A stretch of DNA of 64,000 nt, taken from positions 1,550,001 to 1,614,000 of the forward strand of contig NZ_FQWQ01000001.1 of assembly GCF_900129725.1 (NCBI RefSeq), read 5' to 3'. The DNA comes from Chryseolinea serpens. GTDB taxonomy: Bacteria > Bacteroidota > Bacteroidia > Cytophagales > Cyclobacteriaceae. Under the pieces are notes generated by a model. That model was given only the letters and a program-made list of their open reading frames with translations, did not search any database and had not been told where the DNA came from. Below, one piece after another: positions 16,053 through 25,612 of the stretch (position 1 is the stretch's first letter; each line of letters opens with the position of its first letter). Position numbers and translations under genes: made by a program.

Positions 16053-16712
16053 GTGAGTACAATTCCCGAAGCCCAGACGGAGGCCGTGATCAAAGAGAAA
16101 GCCAAATCGCTGTTTTTTCAGAAAGGCTTTTTGAACGCGACTACCCAGGAGATTGCCGACGAGGCCGGCGTCAACCGGGCCCTGATACACTATTATTTCC
16201 GTTCGCGCGACCAATTGATGGACACGCTGCTGGAGGAGGCCGTCAATGAGAAGCGCGAAAAGGCGCGTGCCGTGCTGTCGTCGGCGTTGCCGTTCCGGGA
16301 GAAGATCAGCCTGTATATCGACATCGTGGTGGAGTATGGGTTGAAATACCCTTTCCTCGAGAATTTCATCATCACGGAAACGGCGCGTAACCCCGAGAAA
16401 GTGAAGGTGTTGTGCCAGACCAAGATCAAGTCGAGCGACCTGATCCGGAAAGACCTCGAAGAGGAGATCGCCAAGGGACGGTTGCTGCCCATCACGGCCG
16501 AGCATTTTGTGATCAACCTGATCTCGTTGTGTAACTATCCCCTGTTAGCCAAAACCGTTTTGCAGAATATGCACGGCATGAGCGACACCGCTTACCGAAA
16601 ATTTTTGCAGGACCGAAAAGAAATTATTTATCACGCCATATTTCATGAACCTCTGCCCCGCATCACCCGTAAAGAAGAGCATCCTCATCATCCTAAACCC
16701 GCTAAACAATAA
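16053..16712 (+). CDS. TetR/AcrR-family transcriptional regulator
   Basis: A 219-residue regulator. The N-terminal TetR HTH spans about residues 10-56 and contains KSLFFQKGFLNATTQEIADE and the recognition helix segment NRALIHYYFRSRDQL. The C-terminal ligand-binding region is variable. The start is GTG at 16053, chosen because the next in-frame starts would cut the HTH. It is first in an operon with a TolC-type protein, adaptor and RND permease, so it most likely represses this pump until an inducer binds. A palindrome just upstream is the probable operator. Confidence 0.92.
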   Translation: MSTIPEAQTEAVIKEKAKSLFFQKGFLNATTQEIADEAGVNRALIHYYFRSRDQLMDTLLEEAVNEKREKARAVLSSALPFREKISLYIDIVVEYGLKYPFLENFIITETARNPEKVKVLCQTKIKSSDLIRKDLEEEIAKGRLLPITAEHFVINLISLCNYPLLAKTVLQNMHGMSDTAYRKFLQDRKEIIYHAIFHEPLPRITRKEEHPHHPKPAKQ

Positions 16713-16731
16713 TAGAACGACGCAATCCCTT

Positions 16732-18078
16732 ATGTACCACCCAACGCAAACAAAACGAAAACTGATTCATTGGCTCCTGGCGCCGGCCTTGCTCCTCTCC
16801 GTGGTGGCGAGGGCTCAGCAGCAGCCACCGCAGGACAGCCTCTTACAAAACCCCACCCTCGACAAGGTGGTGGAATATGCCCTCACGCATCAACCCCAGG
16901 TGCAGCAAGCCTTGGCCGATCAGGAAATCACCGACCGGATCATCCAGGGCAAACTGGCGGATTGGTATCCTCAACTGAATTTCAACGCCAACTATCAGCG
17001 AAACATCGATCTGCAAACCAGCATCATCGGTGGTAACCCGATCAAGTTTGGTGTCAACAACACCTCGTCGCTGCAATTCACCGGCACGCAGACCATCTTC
17101 AACCGCGATGTGCTGCTGGCCCGGAGCACGGCTTCCAAGGTGAGGATCCAGGCCAGTCAGAACACCAGCGCTAACAAGATCGACGTGGTGGTCAATGTCA
17201 CGAAGGCTTTCTATGATGTGCTGGCCACCTCCCAGCAGATCCGCGTAGGCGAAGAAGACATCATCCGCCTGCAACGCAGCCTCAAGGATGCCACCGCGCA
17301 ATACAACGCCGGCGTTGCGGACAAGACCGACTACAAACGCGCCACCATCCTGCTGGCCAACGCCAAGGCTACGCTGAAAACCAACCAGGAGATGCTGGTC
17401 TATAAACAAGAGCTGCTGAAAACACTCATGGGCTACCCGGTGAAGGGCGGGCTTGAAATTGCCTACGACACCCTCCAGATGGAACGCGAGATCGAACTGG
17501 ACACCACGCAGACCCTATCCTATGCAAGCCACATCGACTATAAATTGATGATCACGCAACGCGAACTGCAGGAAGCCAACGTGAAATACGCCTGGTGGGG
17601 TTTCATTCCTTCGCTGAATGCTTTTGGTGCCTATTTTATGAACTACCAAAACAACAACTTCGGTGAGCTCTATAACCAGCGGTATCCCAACTCCTATGTG
17701 GGCGCCACGTTCTCCTTCCCCATTTTCCAGGGCATGAAACGCGTAGCCAAAATACAGGAACAACGGTGGACGCTGCGCAAGCTGGACTGGTCGGTAAAGA
17801 ACCTGGAAAGCAATCTCAGCACGGAGTACACCCGTTCGCTGGCGGCCTACAAGAGCAACCTGGCCACCTACCTGGCCTTGAAAGAAAATGTGGATCTTGC
17901 CCGCGAGGTCTACGACGTCATTCAACTCCAATATAAAAGCGGCATACGCGCCTACCTCGACGTGACGGTGGCCGAAACGGATCTGCGCACGGCGCGCATC
18001 AACTATTTCAACGCGCTGTACCAGGTGCTGGCCAGCAAGATTGACGTACAAAGAGCTTTAGGACAAATCAACTATTAA
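16732..18078 (+). CDS. TolC-family outer membrane efflux protein
   Basis: Outer-membrane channel of a tripartite pump, 448 residues from the ATG at 16732. An upstream in-frame start would overlap the tetR end and precede the signal peptide. The signal sequence is MYHPTQTKRKLIHW followed by a hydrophobic stretch ending near ARAQ. The two OEP repeats are visible: TLDKVVEYALTHQPQVQQA at the start of the first, and the long heptad-rich helices around residues 150-225 and 360-445. It lies 19 bp past the tetR stop and 18 bp before the adaptor gene. Confidence 0.9.
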   Translation: MYHPTQTKRKLIHWLLAPALLLSVVARAQQQPPQDSLLQNPTLDKVVEYALTHQPQVQQALADQEITDRIIQGKLADWYPQLNFNANYQRNIDLQTSIIGGNPIKFGVNNTSSLQFTGTQTIFNRDVLLARSTASKVRIQASQNTSANKIDVVVNVTKAFYDVLATSQQIRVGEEDIIRLQRSLKDATAQYNAGVADKTDYKRATILLANAKATLKTNQEMLVYKQELLKTLMGYPVKGGLEIAYDTLQMEREIELDTTQTLSYASHIDYKLMITQRELQEANVKYAWWGFIPSLNAFGAYFMNYQNNNFGELYNQRYPNSYVGATFSFPIFQGMKRVAKIQEQRWTLRKLDWSVKNLESNLSTEYTRSLAAYKSNLATYLALKENVDLAREVYDVIQLQYKSGIRAYLDVTVAETDLRTARINYFNALYQVLASKIDVQRALGQINY

Positions 18079-18096
18079 TTCAAATCTTCTCCCTAT

Positions 18097-19230
18097 ATGT
18101 TATTGAACACATTACAACGCTATACAATGCTAAGCCTCTTGCTGGTGGCCGCGGCCTGTGGTAAGAAAAATCAGCAAGGTCAACAAGGGCCGCCCGCCGT
18201 GAACGTGGTGGTGAAACCTTCCACGACAACGGATGCTATTTATTATGAAGAGTATCCCGCGGTGGTTCGTGCCCTCAATGAAACGGAATTGCGTGCACAA
18301 GTGAATGGCTATATCACCGCCATCCATTTCACGGAAGGCTCGAAAGTGCACAAAGGACAGAAACTCTATTCCATCGATCAGCAACAATACGAGGCCACCT
18401 ACGAGCAGGCGCAGGCCAACCTGAAAGTGCAGGAGGCCAACCTCGATAAAGCACAGAAGGACGTGGAGCGCTATCGCGAGCTGAACAAGAGCGATGCCAT
18501 CGCCAAACAACAAGTGGACTATGCCGAGGCCACCTATGCTGCGGCACAACGCCAGGTGGATGCCGCCAAGGCGGCCATGCGCAGTGTGCAGACCAACGTG
18601 CGCTACTCAACCATCAGCGCACCGTTCGATGGCACCATCGGCATCTCTAATGTGCGTTTGGGCGCAGCGGTCTCCGCCGGTCAAACCTTGCTGAACACGA
18701 TCTCGTCTGATGATCCCATCGCCGCTGATATCGCCGTGGATCAAAGGGAGATCCTTCGCTTCACACAACTCTTTGCCCGAAAAGGTGTGAAAGGTGATTC
18801 CACTTTCCGCCTCGCGGTGGGAACAGATCTGTATCCGGAACCCGGACACATCAGCGTGATCGATCGCGCCGTGGATCCGCAAACCGGTTCCATCAAAATG
18901 CGTTTGGTGTTCCCGAACCACGATCACCTGCTCCGGTCTGGGATGAGCGCTACCCTGCGTGTGCTGGCCTCGTCGGCCAAGTCCATTGTCATACCCTACA
19001 AGGCGGTGACCGAACAACTGGGTGAGTTCTATGTCTACGTGCTGGCCGACAGCAACAAGGTGACACAGCGCAAAGTCGTGCTGGGCACCCAGGTGGGCAA
19101 AGACATCGTCATCAAAAGCGGTCTCAGCGAGAATGAGTCCGTGGTGGTGGAAGGGGTTCAAAACCTTCGCGAAGGATCGGTGGTAAACACCGCGCCTCCG
19201 GCTGCCGCCGCCACTGCCAAAACAAAATGA
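18097..19230 (+). CDS. RND efflux periplasmic adaptor (membrane fusion protein)
   Basis: Periplasmic adaptor of 377 residues linking permease and TolC. It has a lipoprotein signal with probable lipidated Cys21 in VAAACGKK. Next come a first barrel/lipoyl half with NGYITAIHFTEGSKVHKGQ, a long alpha-hairpin rich in Gln, Ala and Glu (about residues 95-170), the returning lipoyl half STISAPFDGTIG, and a beta-barrel with membrane-proximal domain. It sits between the tolC-like and permease genes with short spacers, and ends in an Ala-rich tail. Confidence 0.92.
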   Translation: MLLNTLQRYTMLSLLLVAAACGKKNQQGQQGPPAVNVVVKPSTTTDAIYYEEYPAVVRALNETELRAQVNGYITAIHFTEGSKVHKGQKLYSIDQQQYEATYEQAQANLKVQEANLDKAQKDVERYRELNKSDAIAKQQVDYAEATYAAAQRQVDAAKAAMRSVQTNVRYSTISAPFDGTIGISNVRLGAAVSAGQTLLNTISSDDPIAADIAVDQREILRFTQLFARKGVKGDSTFRLAVGTDLYPEPGHISVIDRAVDPQTGSIKMRLVFPNHDHLLRSGMSATLRVLASSAKSIVIPYKAVTEQLGEFYVYVLADSNKVTQRKVVLGTQVGKDIVIKSGLSENESVVVEGVQNLREGSVVNTAPPAAAATAKTK

Positions 19231-19255
19231 CCCGTATAACCTTACAGAAGAATCC

Positions 19256-22200
19256 ATGATAGCAGATGTATTTATAAAGAGACCCGTCACCGCCATCGTC
19301 ATATCGGTCGTGCTCGTCTTGGTGGGCCTCATTGCCATGAGCACGCTGCCCATCTCGCAATACCCCGACATCACACCGCCCACGGTTTCCATCACCGGTA
19401 TCTATACCGGGGCGGACGCGCAGACGGTGGAACAGACCACCACCACGGCCATCGAGACGCAGGTGAACGGAACCCCGGGCATGATGTACATGTCCAGCAA
19501 CAGTACGGGTAGCGGGCAAAGCGCGATCACCGTAACGTTCGACATCGGTACGAACATCGACATCGCTACACTCGACGTGCAAAACCGCGTGAGTGTGGCC
19601 GAGCCGACGTTGCCCGAACTGGTACGCCGTCTCGGTGTTACCGTGCGGAAACGCAACCCCAGCATCTTCCTGGTGCTCGCGTTGTATTCCCCAAATGGCA
19701 CGCACGACGCTACCTTCATCGGCAACTTCGCCAACATCTATTTGAAAGATGCCTTGCTTCGCGTGAAAGGTGTGGGTGATATCGTGTCGCTTGGCGATGA
19801 CTTCGGTATGCGCATTTGGCTCAACCCCGAAAAGCTCGCCAGCCTCAACATGACCCCGGCCGAAGTCACGGCTGCCCTCACCGAACAAAACCTGCAGATT
19901 GCTGCAGGCTCGATTGGCGGCAACCCGCAACGAAACGTTCAGGCTTTTGAATACAACGTGCTCACGAATAGCCGCATCAACAAGAAAGAAGATTTCGAGA
20001 ACATCGTTGTGCGCACGAACCCTGCACAAGGTAACCTGGTGTACCTGAAAGATGTGGCGCGCGTAGAGCTGGCCAAGTTCAACTATGGCAACAACCCTTT
20101 TGTGGATGGCAAACGCGGCGCCTTCATGCTGCTGTACCTCGCTCCGGGTGCCAACGCGCTCACGACCAACGAAGGCGTGATGTCCGTGTTGGGTGAACTG
20201 AAAAAGAACTTTCCGAAAGACATCGATTATCTTATTCCGTTGGAGACCACTTCCGTGGTACAAGTATCCATCGAGGAAGTAATCACCACCCTGCTGGAAG
20301 CGCTCACGCTCGTGATCATCGTAGTGTTCCTCTTCCTGCAGAACTGGCGCGCCACGCTCATTCCCGTGTTGGCCATTCCCGTTTCGCTGATCGGTACATT
20401 CATCTTCTTTATACCCTTGGGCTTCACGATCAATACCCTTACGCTGTTTGCTTTCGTGTTGGCCATCGGTATTGTGGTGGACGATGCCATTGTGGTGGTG
20501 GAAGCCATACAGCACAATATGGATCATGAGAAGCTTTCGCCGAAGGACGCGACCGTGAAGGCTATGAAAGATATTTCCGGTCCCGTAATCGCCATCGCCC
20601 TGATCCTCGCCGCCGTGTTTGTGCCGGTGGGATTTGTGCCGGGCATTGTGGGCAAGCTCTATCAGCAATTTGCCATCACCATTGCCGTGTCGGTGATCAT
20701 CTCCGCCTTTGTGGCCTTGTCGCTGACCCCGGCGTTGTCGATGCTCATGCTGAAGCCTGCCAAGAAAGAAGAAGAGAAAAATTTCCTCGACCATTTCTTT
20801 GATCGCTTCAACAACGGGTTCAACAAACTGTCGCATTCGTATACACGCGGTGTGAACTCCTGGATCAAACGCACACCCTATGTCATCGTGATGATGATCT
20901 GCTTGTTTGCCGGTCTCTACATCCTGTTTAAAAACAAACCCACGGGCTTTATTCCTACGGAAGACGAAAAGCGTGTGATGGTGACCTACGAATTGCCGGA
21001 GGGAACTTCCACCACGCGCAGCATCGAGCTGATGCAGGAGATCCAAAGCCGTATTCGCAGTCTCCCTGCCGTGAAAGTGGTGGGTGGTCTGGCCGGTTTG
21101 AACATCCTTACGTTCTCCAACAAATCGAATGCGGGCACCGTGTTTGTGAACCTGAAGCACTGGGATGAGCGCGATCCGAAAACCGAGAGCGTGCCCGCCG
21201 TGATGGCCGAGATCCAACGACGCACCGCCGACATTAAGGAAGCGCGTATCCTCGCCATCTCGCCGCCGGCTATTCCGGGCTTGGGTCAATCGTCGGGTTT
21301 CACGTTTGAATTGCAGCAGACCACCAGCACGGACGACATCCGTAAATTTGAAGCTACGATGCGTCAATTCCTGGGCGCCGTCAACCAGCGTCCCGAGATC
21401 GCCGTGGCCTACTCCTTCTTCACCGCCCGCACACCCGGCTACCAGGTGGACATCGACAAGGAGCGCGCCAAGAAACTCGGCGTGAACGTGGCCGAAGCCT
21501 ACAACACATTGTCGACCTTGTTGGGAAGTGCCTACGTGAACGACTTCAACATCTATGGCCGGAACTTTCGCGTGGTGGCCCAGGCCGACACACTCTTTCG
21601 CAGAAACATTGCCGACGTCGGCAACTACCGCGTTCGAAACAGCGCCGGGGGCATGGTGCCGCTTAGCGCCATCATCACCTCGAAAGTGATTGAGACCCCT
21701 GCGAACATCACGCACTTCAACCTGTATCGCACGGCCGAGATCATGGGGGCTGCCAAACCCGGCTACAGCAGTGGCCAGGCCATCGAGGCCCTGCGTGAAG
21801 TGGCCGCCCAAGTGCTGCCGGCCGGCTACAGCTATGAATTCTCCGGTATGAGCCGCGAAGAGATCAAGGCGGGTAACAGCACCGGTATCATCTTCGCCAT
21901 CTCGATCGTATTTGTGTTCCTCTTCCTGGCCGCACTGTACGAAAGCTGGTCGGTGCCGTTCTCGGTCTTGTTTGCCGTGCCCATCGGTGCGTTCGGATCC
22001 ATCCTAACCCTCACGTTCCTGCCCAGCCTGACCAATAACATCTATGCGCAGATCGGGTTGATCACGCTCATTGGACTGGCGGCGAAGAACGCCATCCTGA
22101 TCGTGGAGTTTGCTAAGGAACGCGTTGACCGTGGAATGGACATCGTTGCTGCCACGCTCGAAGCTGTGCAGTTGCGTCTACGTCCCATCATCATGACATC

Positions 22201-22405
22201 GCTTGCCTTCATCCTCGGAGTGTTGCCGCTGGCCTTCTCGTCGGGTGCCGGTGCTGAAGCGCGCAAGACGATTGGTTGGACGGTGGCCGGGGGTATGCTC
22301 GCCGCCAGTTCACTCGCCATCTTCGTGGTGCCGGTGTTGTTCGTATTCATCACTAAGATCGCTTTCCGCAGAAGAGAAAGAAAAGCTGCCCTGGAAGCGT
22401 CTTAA
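19256..22405 (+). CDS. RND efflux permease, HAE1/AcrB family
   Basis: Inner-membrane multidrug exporter of 1049 residues. The N-terminal helix region MIADVFIKRPVTAIVISVVL is typical. The proton-relay Asp pair is in GIVVDDAIVVVEAIQHNM, and the second-half counterpart is GLAAKNAILIVEFAKERV. Two large periplasmic porter/docking loops are present. It is the last gene of the tetR-tolC-adaptor-permease operon, 25 bp after the adaptor, and is closed by a terminator. It shares only family-level features with the lone permease at 12-15 kb. Confidence 0.95.
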   Translation: MIADVFIKRPVTAIVISVVLVLVGLIAMSTLPISQYPDITPPTVSITGIYTGADAQTVEQTTTTAIETQVNGTPGMMYMSSNSTGSGQSAITVTFDIGTNIDIATLDVQNRVSVAEPTLPELVRRLGVTVRKRNPSIFLVLALYSPNGTHDATFIGNFANIYLKDALLRVKGVGDIVSLGDDFGMRIWLNPEKLASLNMTPAEVTAALTEQNLQIAAGSIGGNPQRNVQAFEYNVLTNSRINKKEDFENIVVRTNPAQGNLVYLKDVARVELAKFNYGNNPFVDGKRGAFMLLYLAPGANALTTNEGVMSVLGELKKNFPKDIDYLIPLETTSVVQVSIEEVITTLLEALTLVIIVVFLFLQNWRATLIPVLAIPVSLIGTFIFFIPLGFTINTLTLFAFVLAIGIVVDDAIVVVEAIQHNMDHEKLSPKDATVKAMKDISGPVIAIALILAAVFVPVGFVPGIVGKLYQQFAITIAVSVIISAFVALSLTPALSMLMLKPAKKEEEKNFLDHFFDRFNNGFNKLSHSYTRGVNSWIKRTPYVIVMMICLFAGLYILFKNKPTGFIPTEDEKRVMVTYELPEGTSTTRSIELMQEIQSRIRSLPAVKVVGGLAGLNILTFSNKSNAGTVFVNLKHWDERDPKTESVPAVMAEIQRRTADIKEARILAISPPAIPGLGQSSGFTFELQQTTSTDDIRKFEATMRQFLGAVNQRPEIAVAYSFFTARTPGYQVDIDKERAKKLGVNVAEAYNTLSTLLGSAYVNDFNIYGRNFRVVAQADTLFRRNIADVGNYRVRNSAGGMVPLSAIITSKVIETPANITHFNLYRTAEIMGAAKPGYSSGQAIEALREVAAQVLPAGYSYEFSGMSREEIKAGNSTGIIFAISIVFVFLFLAALYESWSVPFSVLFAVPIGAFGSILTLTFLPSLTNNIYAQIGLITLIGLAAKNAILIVEFAKERVDRGMDIVAATLEAVQLRLRPIIMTSLAFILGVLPLAFSSGAGAEARKTIGWTVAGGMLAASSLAIFVVPVLFVFITKIAFRRRERKAALEAS

Positions 22406-22459
22406 CAACGCGTGCCCAGTGTAGACATGACTTGATTTAATTTTTAAGGTCAATAAAAA

Positions 22460-22493
22460 AATCCCGGAGTATTCGCTCCGGGATTTTCTTTTT
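22460..22493. terminator. Bidirectional terminator between efflux operon and aldo/keto reductase
   Basis: A 10-bp stem AATCCCGGAG/CTCCGGGATT with loop TATTCG, flanked by an A-run on the left and a T-rich run on the right. It serves the convergent operon ends on both strands. Confidence 0.88.
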
Positions 22494-22524
22494 ATAACCA
22501 GCTAGTTCATCTTTCATTCACCGT

Positions 22525-23475
22525 TCACCATGCGCTGGCTTTGTCCAGTTTGGCAATGGCCTCGGCACTTAGTTTCAACTCCGTCGCCTTTACAAAGGCG
22601 TTCAACTGTTCCAGGCTTGTGGCGCTGGCAATCGGGGCCGTGACCGACGGACGCGCCAGGAGCCACGCCAACGCAATGCTAGCCTGGGATGTTTGGTATT
22701 CACCGGCAATTTCGTCGAGCGCTTTCAAAATGTTCAGGCCCCGGGGGTTCAGGTATTTGGCCATGCCGCCACCGCGGGCACTTTTTGTGAAATCGCTTTC
22801 CGAACGGTATTTGCCGGTGAGAAACCCAGCGGCCAGGGAATAGTAGTTGATCACGCCCAGCCCATGTTTTTGACATAGCGGCTCGAGTTCTTTTTCAAAA
22901 CCTTCGCGGGCATACAGATTGTATTCGGGTTGGTACGTTTCATAGCGCGGATAGCCATGCCGCTGGCTCGCCTCCAGGGCGGCCTGCAAACGCGCGGCCG
23001 TGAAGTTGGATGCGCCGATGGCCCGTACCTTCCCTTGTTTGACCAATTGCGCGTAGGCTTCGAGGGTTTCTTCAACGGGTGTTTCTATCACGTCCCAATG
23101 GGTTTGATAAAGGTCGATATGATCGGTTTGGAGGCGGCGTAACGAATTTTCAACGGCTTGTAGAATATGGGCTTTCGAAATATCTTTTTTGCCCTGCCCC
23201 ATGTCGCCACCCGCCTTTGTGGCCACCACCACTTGTGCGCGGTTGCCGCGTTTCTTCATCCAGTGGCCGATGATGGTTTCGGATTCGCCGCCGGCGTTGC
23301 CGGGCTTCCAACGGGAGTAGACATCGGCCGTGTCGATAAAATTGAAGCCGGCCCCTACAAATGCATCGAGCAGTTGAAAGGAGGCAGCTTCGTCCAATGT
23401 CCAGCCGAAAACATTTCCGCCAAAGGTCAAGGGTGCCACCGCGATCCCGGATTTACCTAATGTTCGTTTTTGCAT
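22525..23475 (-). CDS. Aldo/keto reductase
   Basis: NADPH-dependent oxidoreductase with a TIM-barrel fold, 316 residues, cytoplasmic. The catalytic tetrad is visible: Asp in FIDTADVY, Tyr in the same segment, Lys in ATKAG and His in YQTHWD. The C-terminal cofactor region ALAWLLARPSVTAPIASATS matches the family. It belongs to the potassium-channel-beta/YajO-like branch that acts on small aldehydes. The true substrate cannot be read. It stands alone between convergent and divergent neighbours. Confidence 0.92.
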   Translation of the reverse strand: MQKRTLGKSGIAVAPLTFGGNVFGWTLDEAASFQLLDAFVGAGFNFIDTADVYSRWKPGNAGGESETIIGHWMKKRGNRAQVVVATKAGGDMGQGKKDISKAHILQAVENSLRRLQTDHIDLYQTHWDVIETPVEETLEAYAQLVKQGKVRAIGASNFTAARLQAALEASQRHGYPRYETYQPEYNLYAREGFEKELEPLCQKHGLGVINYYSLAAGFLTGKYRSESDFTKSARGGGMAKYLNPRGLNILKALDEIAGEYQTSQASIALAWLLARPSVTAPIASATSLEQLNAFVKATELKLSAEAIAKLDKASAW

Positions 23476-23823
23476 GTCATTTGAGATTATGCGCTCAAGG
23501 TAAAAAAAACGTTTGTCCGTCTGCTCACCTTGCCGTTTTTCTTAGCCTCAAATTTTTATCCGAATGACTGTCAGTAAGGCTCATCGCAACGTTCCGCTTC
23601 AAGGTATTTGTTGCCGGATGCAACGGGCTGTTGTCTTTCAACCGAAGCTTCCCCCGGCGGTCCATCCAAACCCTGCACAACTTCGTCCCGACCATCCCAA
23701 ATTAACTTTCAAAAAAAGGCCTTGCCTCTTGATAACTTAAAAAAATAATGGTCAATTGTAACAGATTCCCCAACGTGGCCGCCAGCGGCATGCGGACGGA
23801 AGGGATCCTAACTGCTCCCCGCC
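23476..23823. other. Intergenic region without recognised gene
   Basis: About 350 bp between the divergent aldo/keto reductase and phytase-like genes, presumably carrying both promoters. An A/T-rich stretch is at 23700-23760. No conserved open frame, RNA or strong hairpin is seen. Confidence 0.5.
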
Positions 23824-24912
23824 ATGATAAACCGTTTGCTCCCCGTCCTGGCCTGCTCCCTGCTCCTCGCCTGCGGTCACCAACAACACACTGCCGAAGT
23901 AGCGACCGACGCCATCAGGCCCCCCGTCATCACCGACAATGTGCTCTACACGGCCAGCACCCCTGCCCTGTGGATCAACCCCATCAACCCGGAACAAAGC
24001 CTCATCCTCGGCACGGACAGCGACACGAACGGTGGACTCTATGCTTTTGGCCTCCAGGGAAAGATGCAGAAAGAGCGTTGTGTTATCCCCCTGAAACAAC
24101 CCCACAGTGTCGACGTAGCCTATGGCTTTGCGCTGGGCGACTCCACGGTCGACATGGCCATCGTCACCGAAGCCACCACGCAACGCCTACGCGCCTTTCG
24201 CCTTCCGGGCATGAAACCAATCGACGGCGGCGGCATGCCCGTCTTTGAAGGAGAAACCGGCGAAGGCTTTCGCGAACCTGGTGCCATGGCATTATACAAA
24301 CAACCCTCCACCGGAAAACTCTATGCCTTTGTGGCCCGCAAAAACGGCCCGACGGATGGCGGCTTTGTGTGGCAATATTTGTTGGAAAATAAATCCGGTA
24401 CGCTCAGCGCATCGGTGGTCAGGAAGTTTGGAACCTATAGCGGCGAGAAAGGCGTATTCGCCATGGCTGTTGATCCTGCTCTTGGCTATGTGTATTACAC
24501 CGATGCCGGCATTGGCGTGAGAAAATATTACGCCGACCCTGAAAAAGGCAATGATGAGCTCGCTTTGTTTGCCAACACAGACTTTGCCGAGAACCAGAGC
24601 GGCGTGGCGATCTATCCGGCCAGTGACCATTCGGGGTACATTCTCGTCAGCGACCAACAGGCCAATCGCCTTCATATCTTTTCCCGCGAAGGCGCCGCTG
24701 GCAACCCGCATCAGCACACCTTGATCAAGAGCGTTAATATCGCCACGCTGGAAAGTACCGGGTCCATAGTTTCGACTGCTCCGTTGAATCCTACTTTTAA
24801 GTCGGGTTTGTTTGTCGCGGGGTCGTTAGACCGGACGTTTCATTTGTACCGGTGGGAGGACATTGCGGGGAAGGAGTTGAAGGTGGTGGTGGATTCGGTT
24901 AAGGTGCAGTGA
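23824..24912 (+). CDS. Beta-propeller phytase-like lipoprotein, signature motifs altered
   Basis: Secreted lipoprotein of 362 residues with probable lipidated Cys17 in SLLLACGHQ. The whole length follows the beta-propeller phytase pattern: TPALWINPINPEQSLILGTD, VDVAYGF, the AMAVDPALGYVYYTD blade and a final blade with SLDRTFHLYRW. True enzymes of this family release phosphate from calcium phytate. Here, however, the classical signature DA-x-DDPA-W reads as ST at the paired Asp (residues 45-46), and NNVD-x-R reads HSVDVA (94-99), replacing likely Ca/phosphate-binding residues. It may therefore be a divergent or inactive family member. It stands alone. Confidence 0.8.
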   Translation: MINRLLPVLACSLLLACGHQQHTAEVATDAIRPPVITDNVLYTASTPALWINPINPEQSLILGTDSDTNGGLYAFGLQGKMQKERCVIPLKQPHSVDVAYGFALGDSTVDMAIVTEATTQRLRAFRLPGMKPIDGGGMPVFEGETGEGFREPGAMALYKQPSTGKLYAFVARKNGPTDGGFVWQYLLENKSGTLSASVVRKFGTYSGEKGVFAMAVDPALGYVYYTDAGIGVRKYYADPEKGNDELALFANTDFAENQSGVAIYPASDHSGYILVSDQQANRLHIFSREGAAGNPHQHTLIKSVNIATLESTGSIVSTAPLNPTFKSGLFVAGSLDRTFHLYRWEDIAGKELKVVVDSVKVQ

Positions 24913-25116
24913 TCTTGCAATGCTCCAAGTCCTTACCGCACCAAAGGTCAAATTCTAAAAGTGCTACCTATTATTGTAACAAAAACTATAGGCCGCCAAG
25001 TCCCTTCACAAAAGACGAATCCTGTTCACTAACCGGATGAGCAAACTATCGTGTCCCCACGTGTAATGTAACATAGTTTTTTTAAACAATTTTAGTCCAG
25101 CCTCTACGCACCTTTC

Positions 25117-25147
25117 TTTGAATTTTTTCCTGTTTCCGATACTTTTA
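25117..25147 (+). promoter_or_regulatory. Possible Bacteroidota-type promoter for the candidate cluster
   Basis: TTTG at 25117-25120, a 19-bp spacer and TACTTTTA at 25140-25147. This is one base from the Bacteroidota -33/-7 consensus TTTG/TAnnTTTG with normal spacing. It lies about 200 bp upstream of the winged-helix gene. Confidence 0.35.
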
Positions 25148-25196
25148 GATATCGTTATAGGAATAGATTGGTTGCCCTGATATTACGTGTAGCAGC

Positions 25197-25257
25197 CGAG
25201 TTGGCTTTCAATGTAACCCTCACCGCCGACGACCACCAACTCGACTACAGTTTTTTT
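25197..25257 (+). promoter_or_regulatory. Leader inverted repeat with T-run (possible attenuator)
   Basis: Perfect 8-bp arms CGAGTTGG (25197-25204) and CCAACTCG (25236-25243) separated by 31 nt, followed 6 nt later by a run of seven T residues. In a transcript from the putative promoter this would form a long-loop hairpin before the first gene. Confidence 0.3.
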
Positions 25258-25349
25258 CCCTCAGAGTTTCGCGCATCTCAATGTATTGTTTCACGCCTAA
25301 CGAGAAAATTTTAATGCCCAAAAACTGAGTACCACAACGATAGCAACCT

Positions 25350-25550
25350 ATGAACTTTCTCATCTACAGCGAACGGCTAGCCTATCTACACGATCTGGCA
25401 GTTAAAGGCGGATTGAGATCCCCCGAACAATTGTGCGCAAAATTCGAGTGCTCGGAACGAACTATAAGAAGAATGATCCATCATTTGCGGCAGCGGGGCG
25501 TGCACATCGAGTATGATAAAAAGAGAAAAAAATATATTGTATCGAATTAG
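25350..25550 (+). CDS. Small stand-alone winged-helix DNA-binding protein
   Basis: A 66-residue protein consisting almost only of an HTH_11/DeoR-type winged helix: a first helix around ERLAYLHDLAV, the HTH itself in SPEQLCAKFECSERTIRRMI, and a wing with HIEYDKKRKKYIV. There is no effector domain. It lies 62 bp upstream of the terpene-cyclase-like gene on the same strand and is the first gene of the candidate peptide cluster, so it is a plausible local regulator (inference). Short free HTH proteins of this type are common in Bacteroidota. Confidence 0.7.
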   Translation: MNFLIYSERLAYLHDLAVKGGLRSPEQLCAKFECSERTIRRMIHHLRQRGVHIEYDKKRKKYIVSN

Positions 25551-25612
25551 CGGGACATGTTTTGTCCGTCAAAGAAGTTTTCTTAGCGCCTGGAAAAGAT
25601 AATAACGTTACC

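Larger units (their letters stand above)
24913..25349. other. AT-rich leader region upstream of the candidate peptide cluster
   Basis: A 437-bp gap where base composition appears to turn AT-rich. It contains a possible Bacteroidota-type promoter (25117-25147) and an inverted repeat (25197-25243) followed by a T-run at about 25250-25256. No coding frame is supported. Confidence 0.5.

Noticed and set aside
19124-21811. 895-residue open frame on the minus strand
   Set aside because: It is antisense to the RND permease; its His/Gly/Arg-rich composition is typical of a shadow frame of a GC-rich gene.
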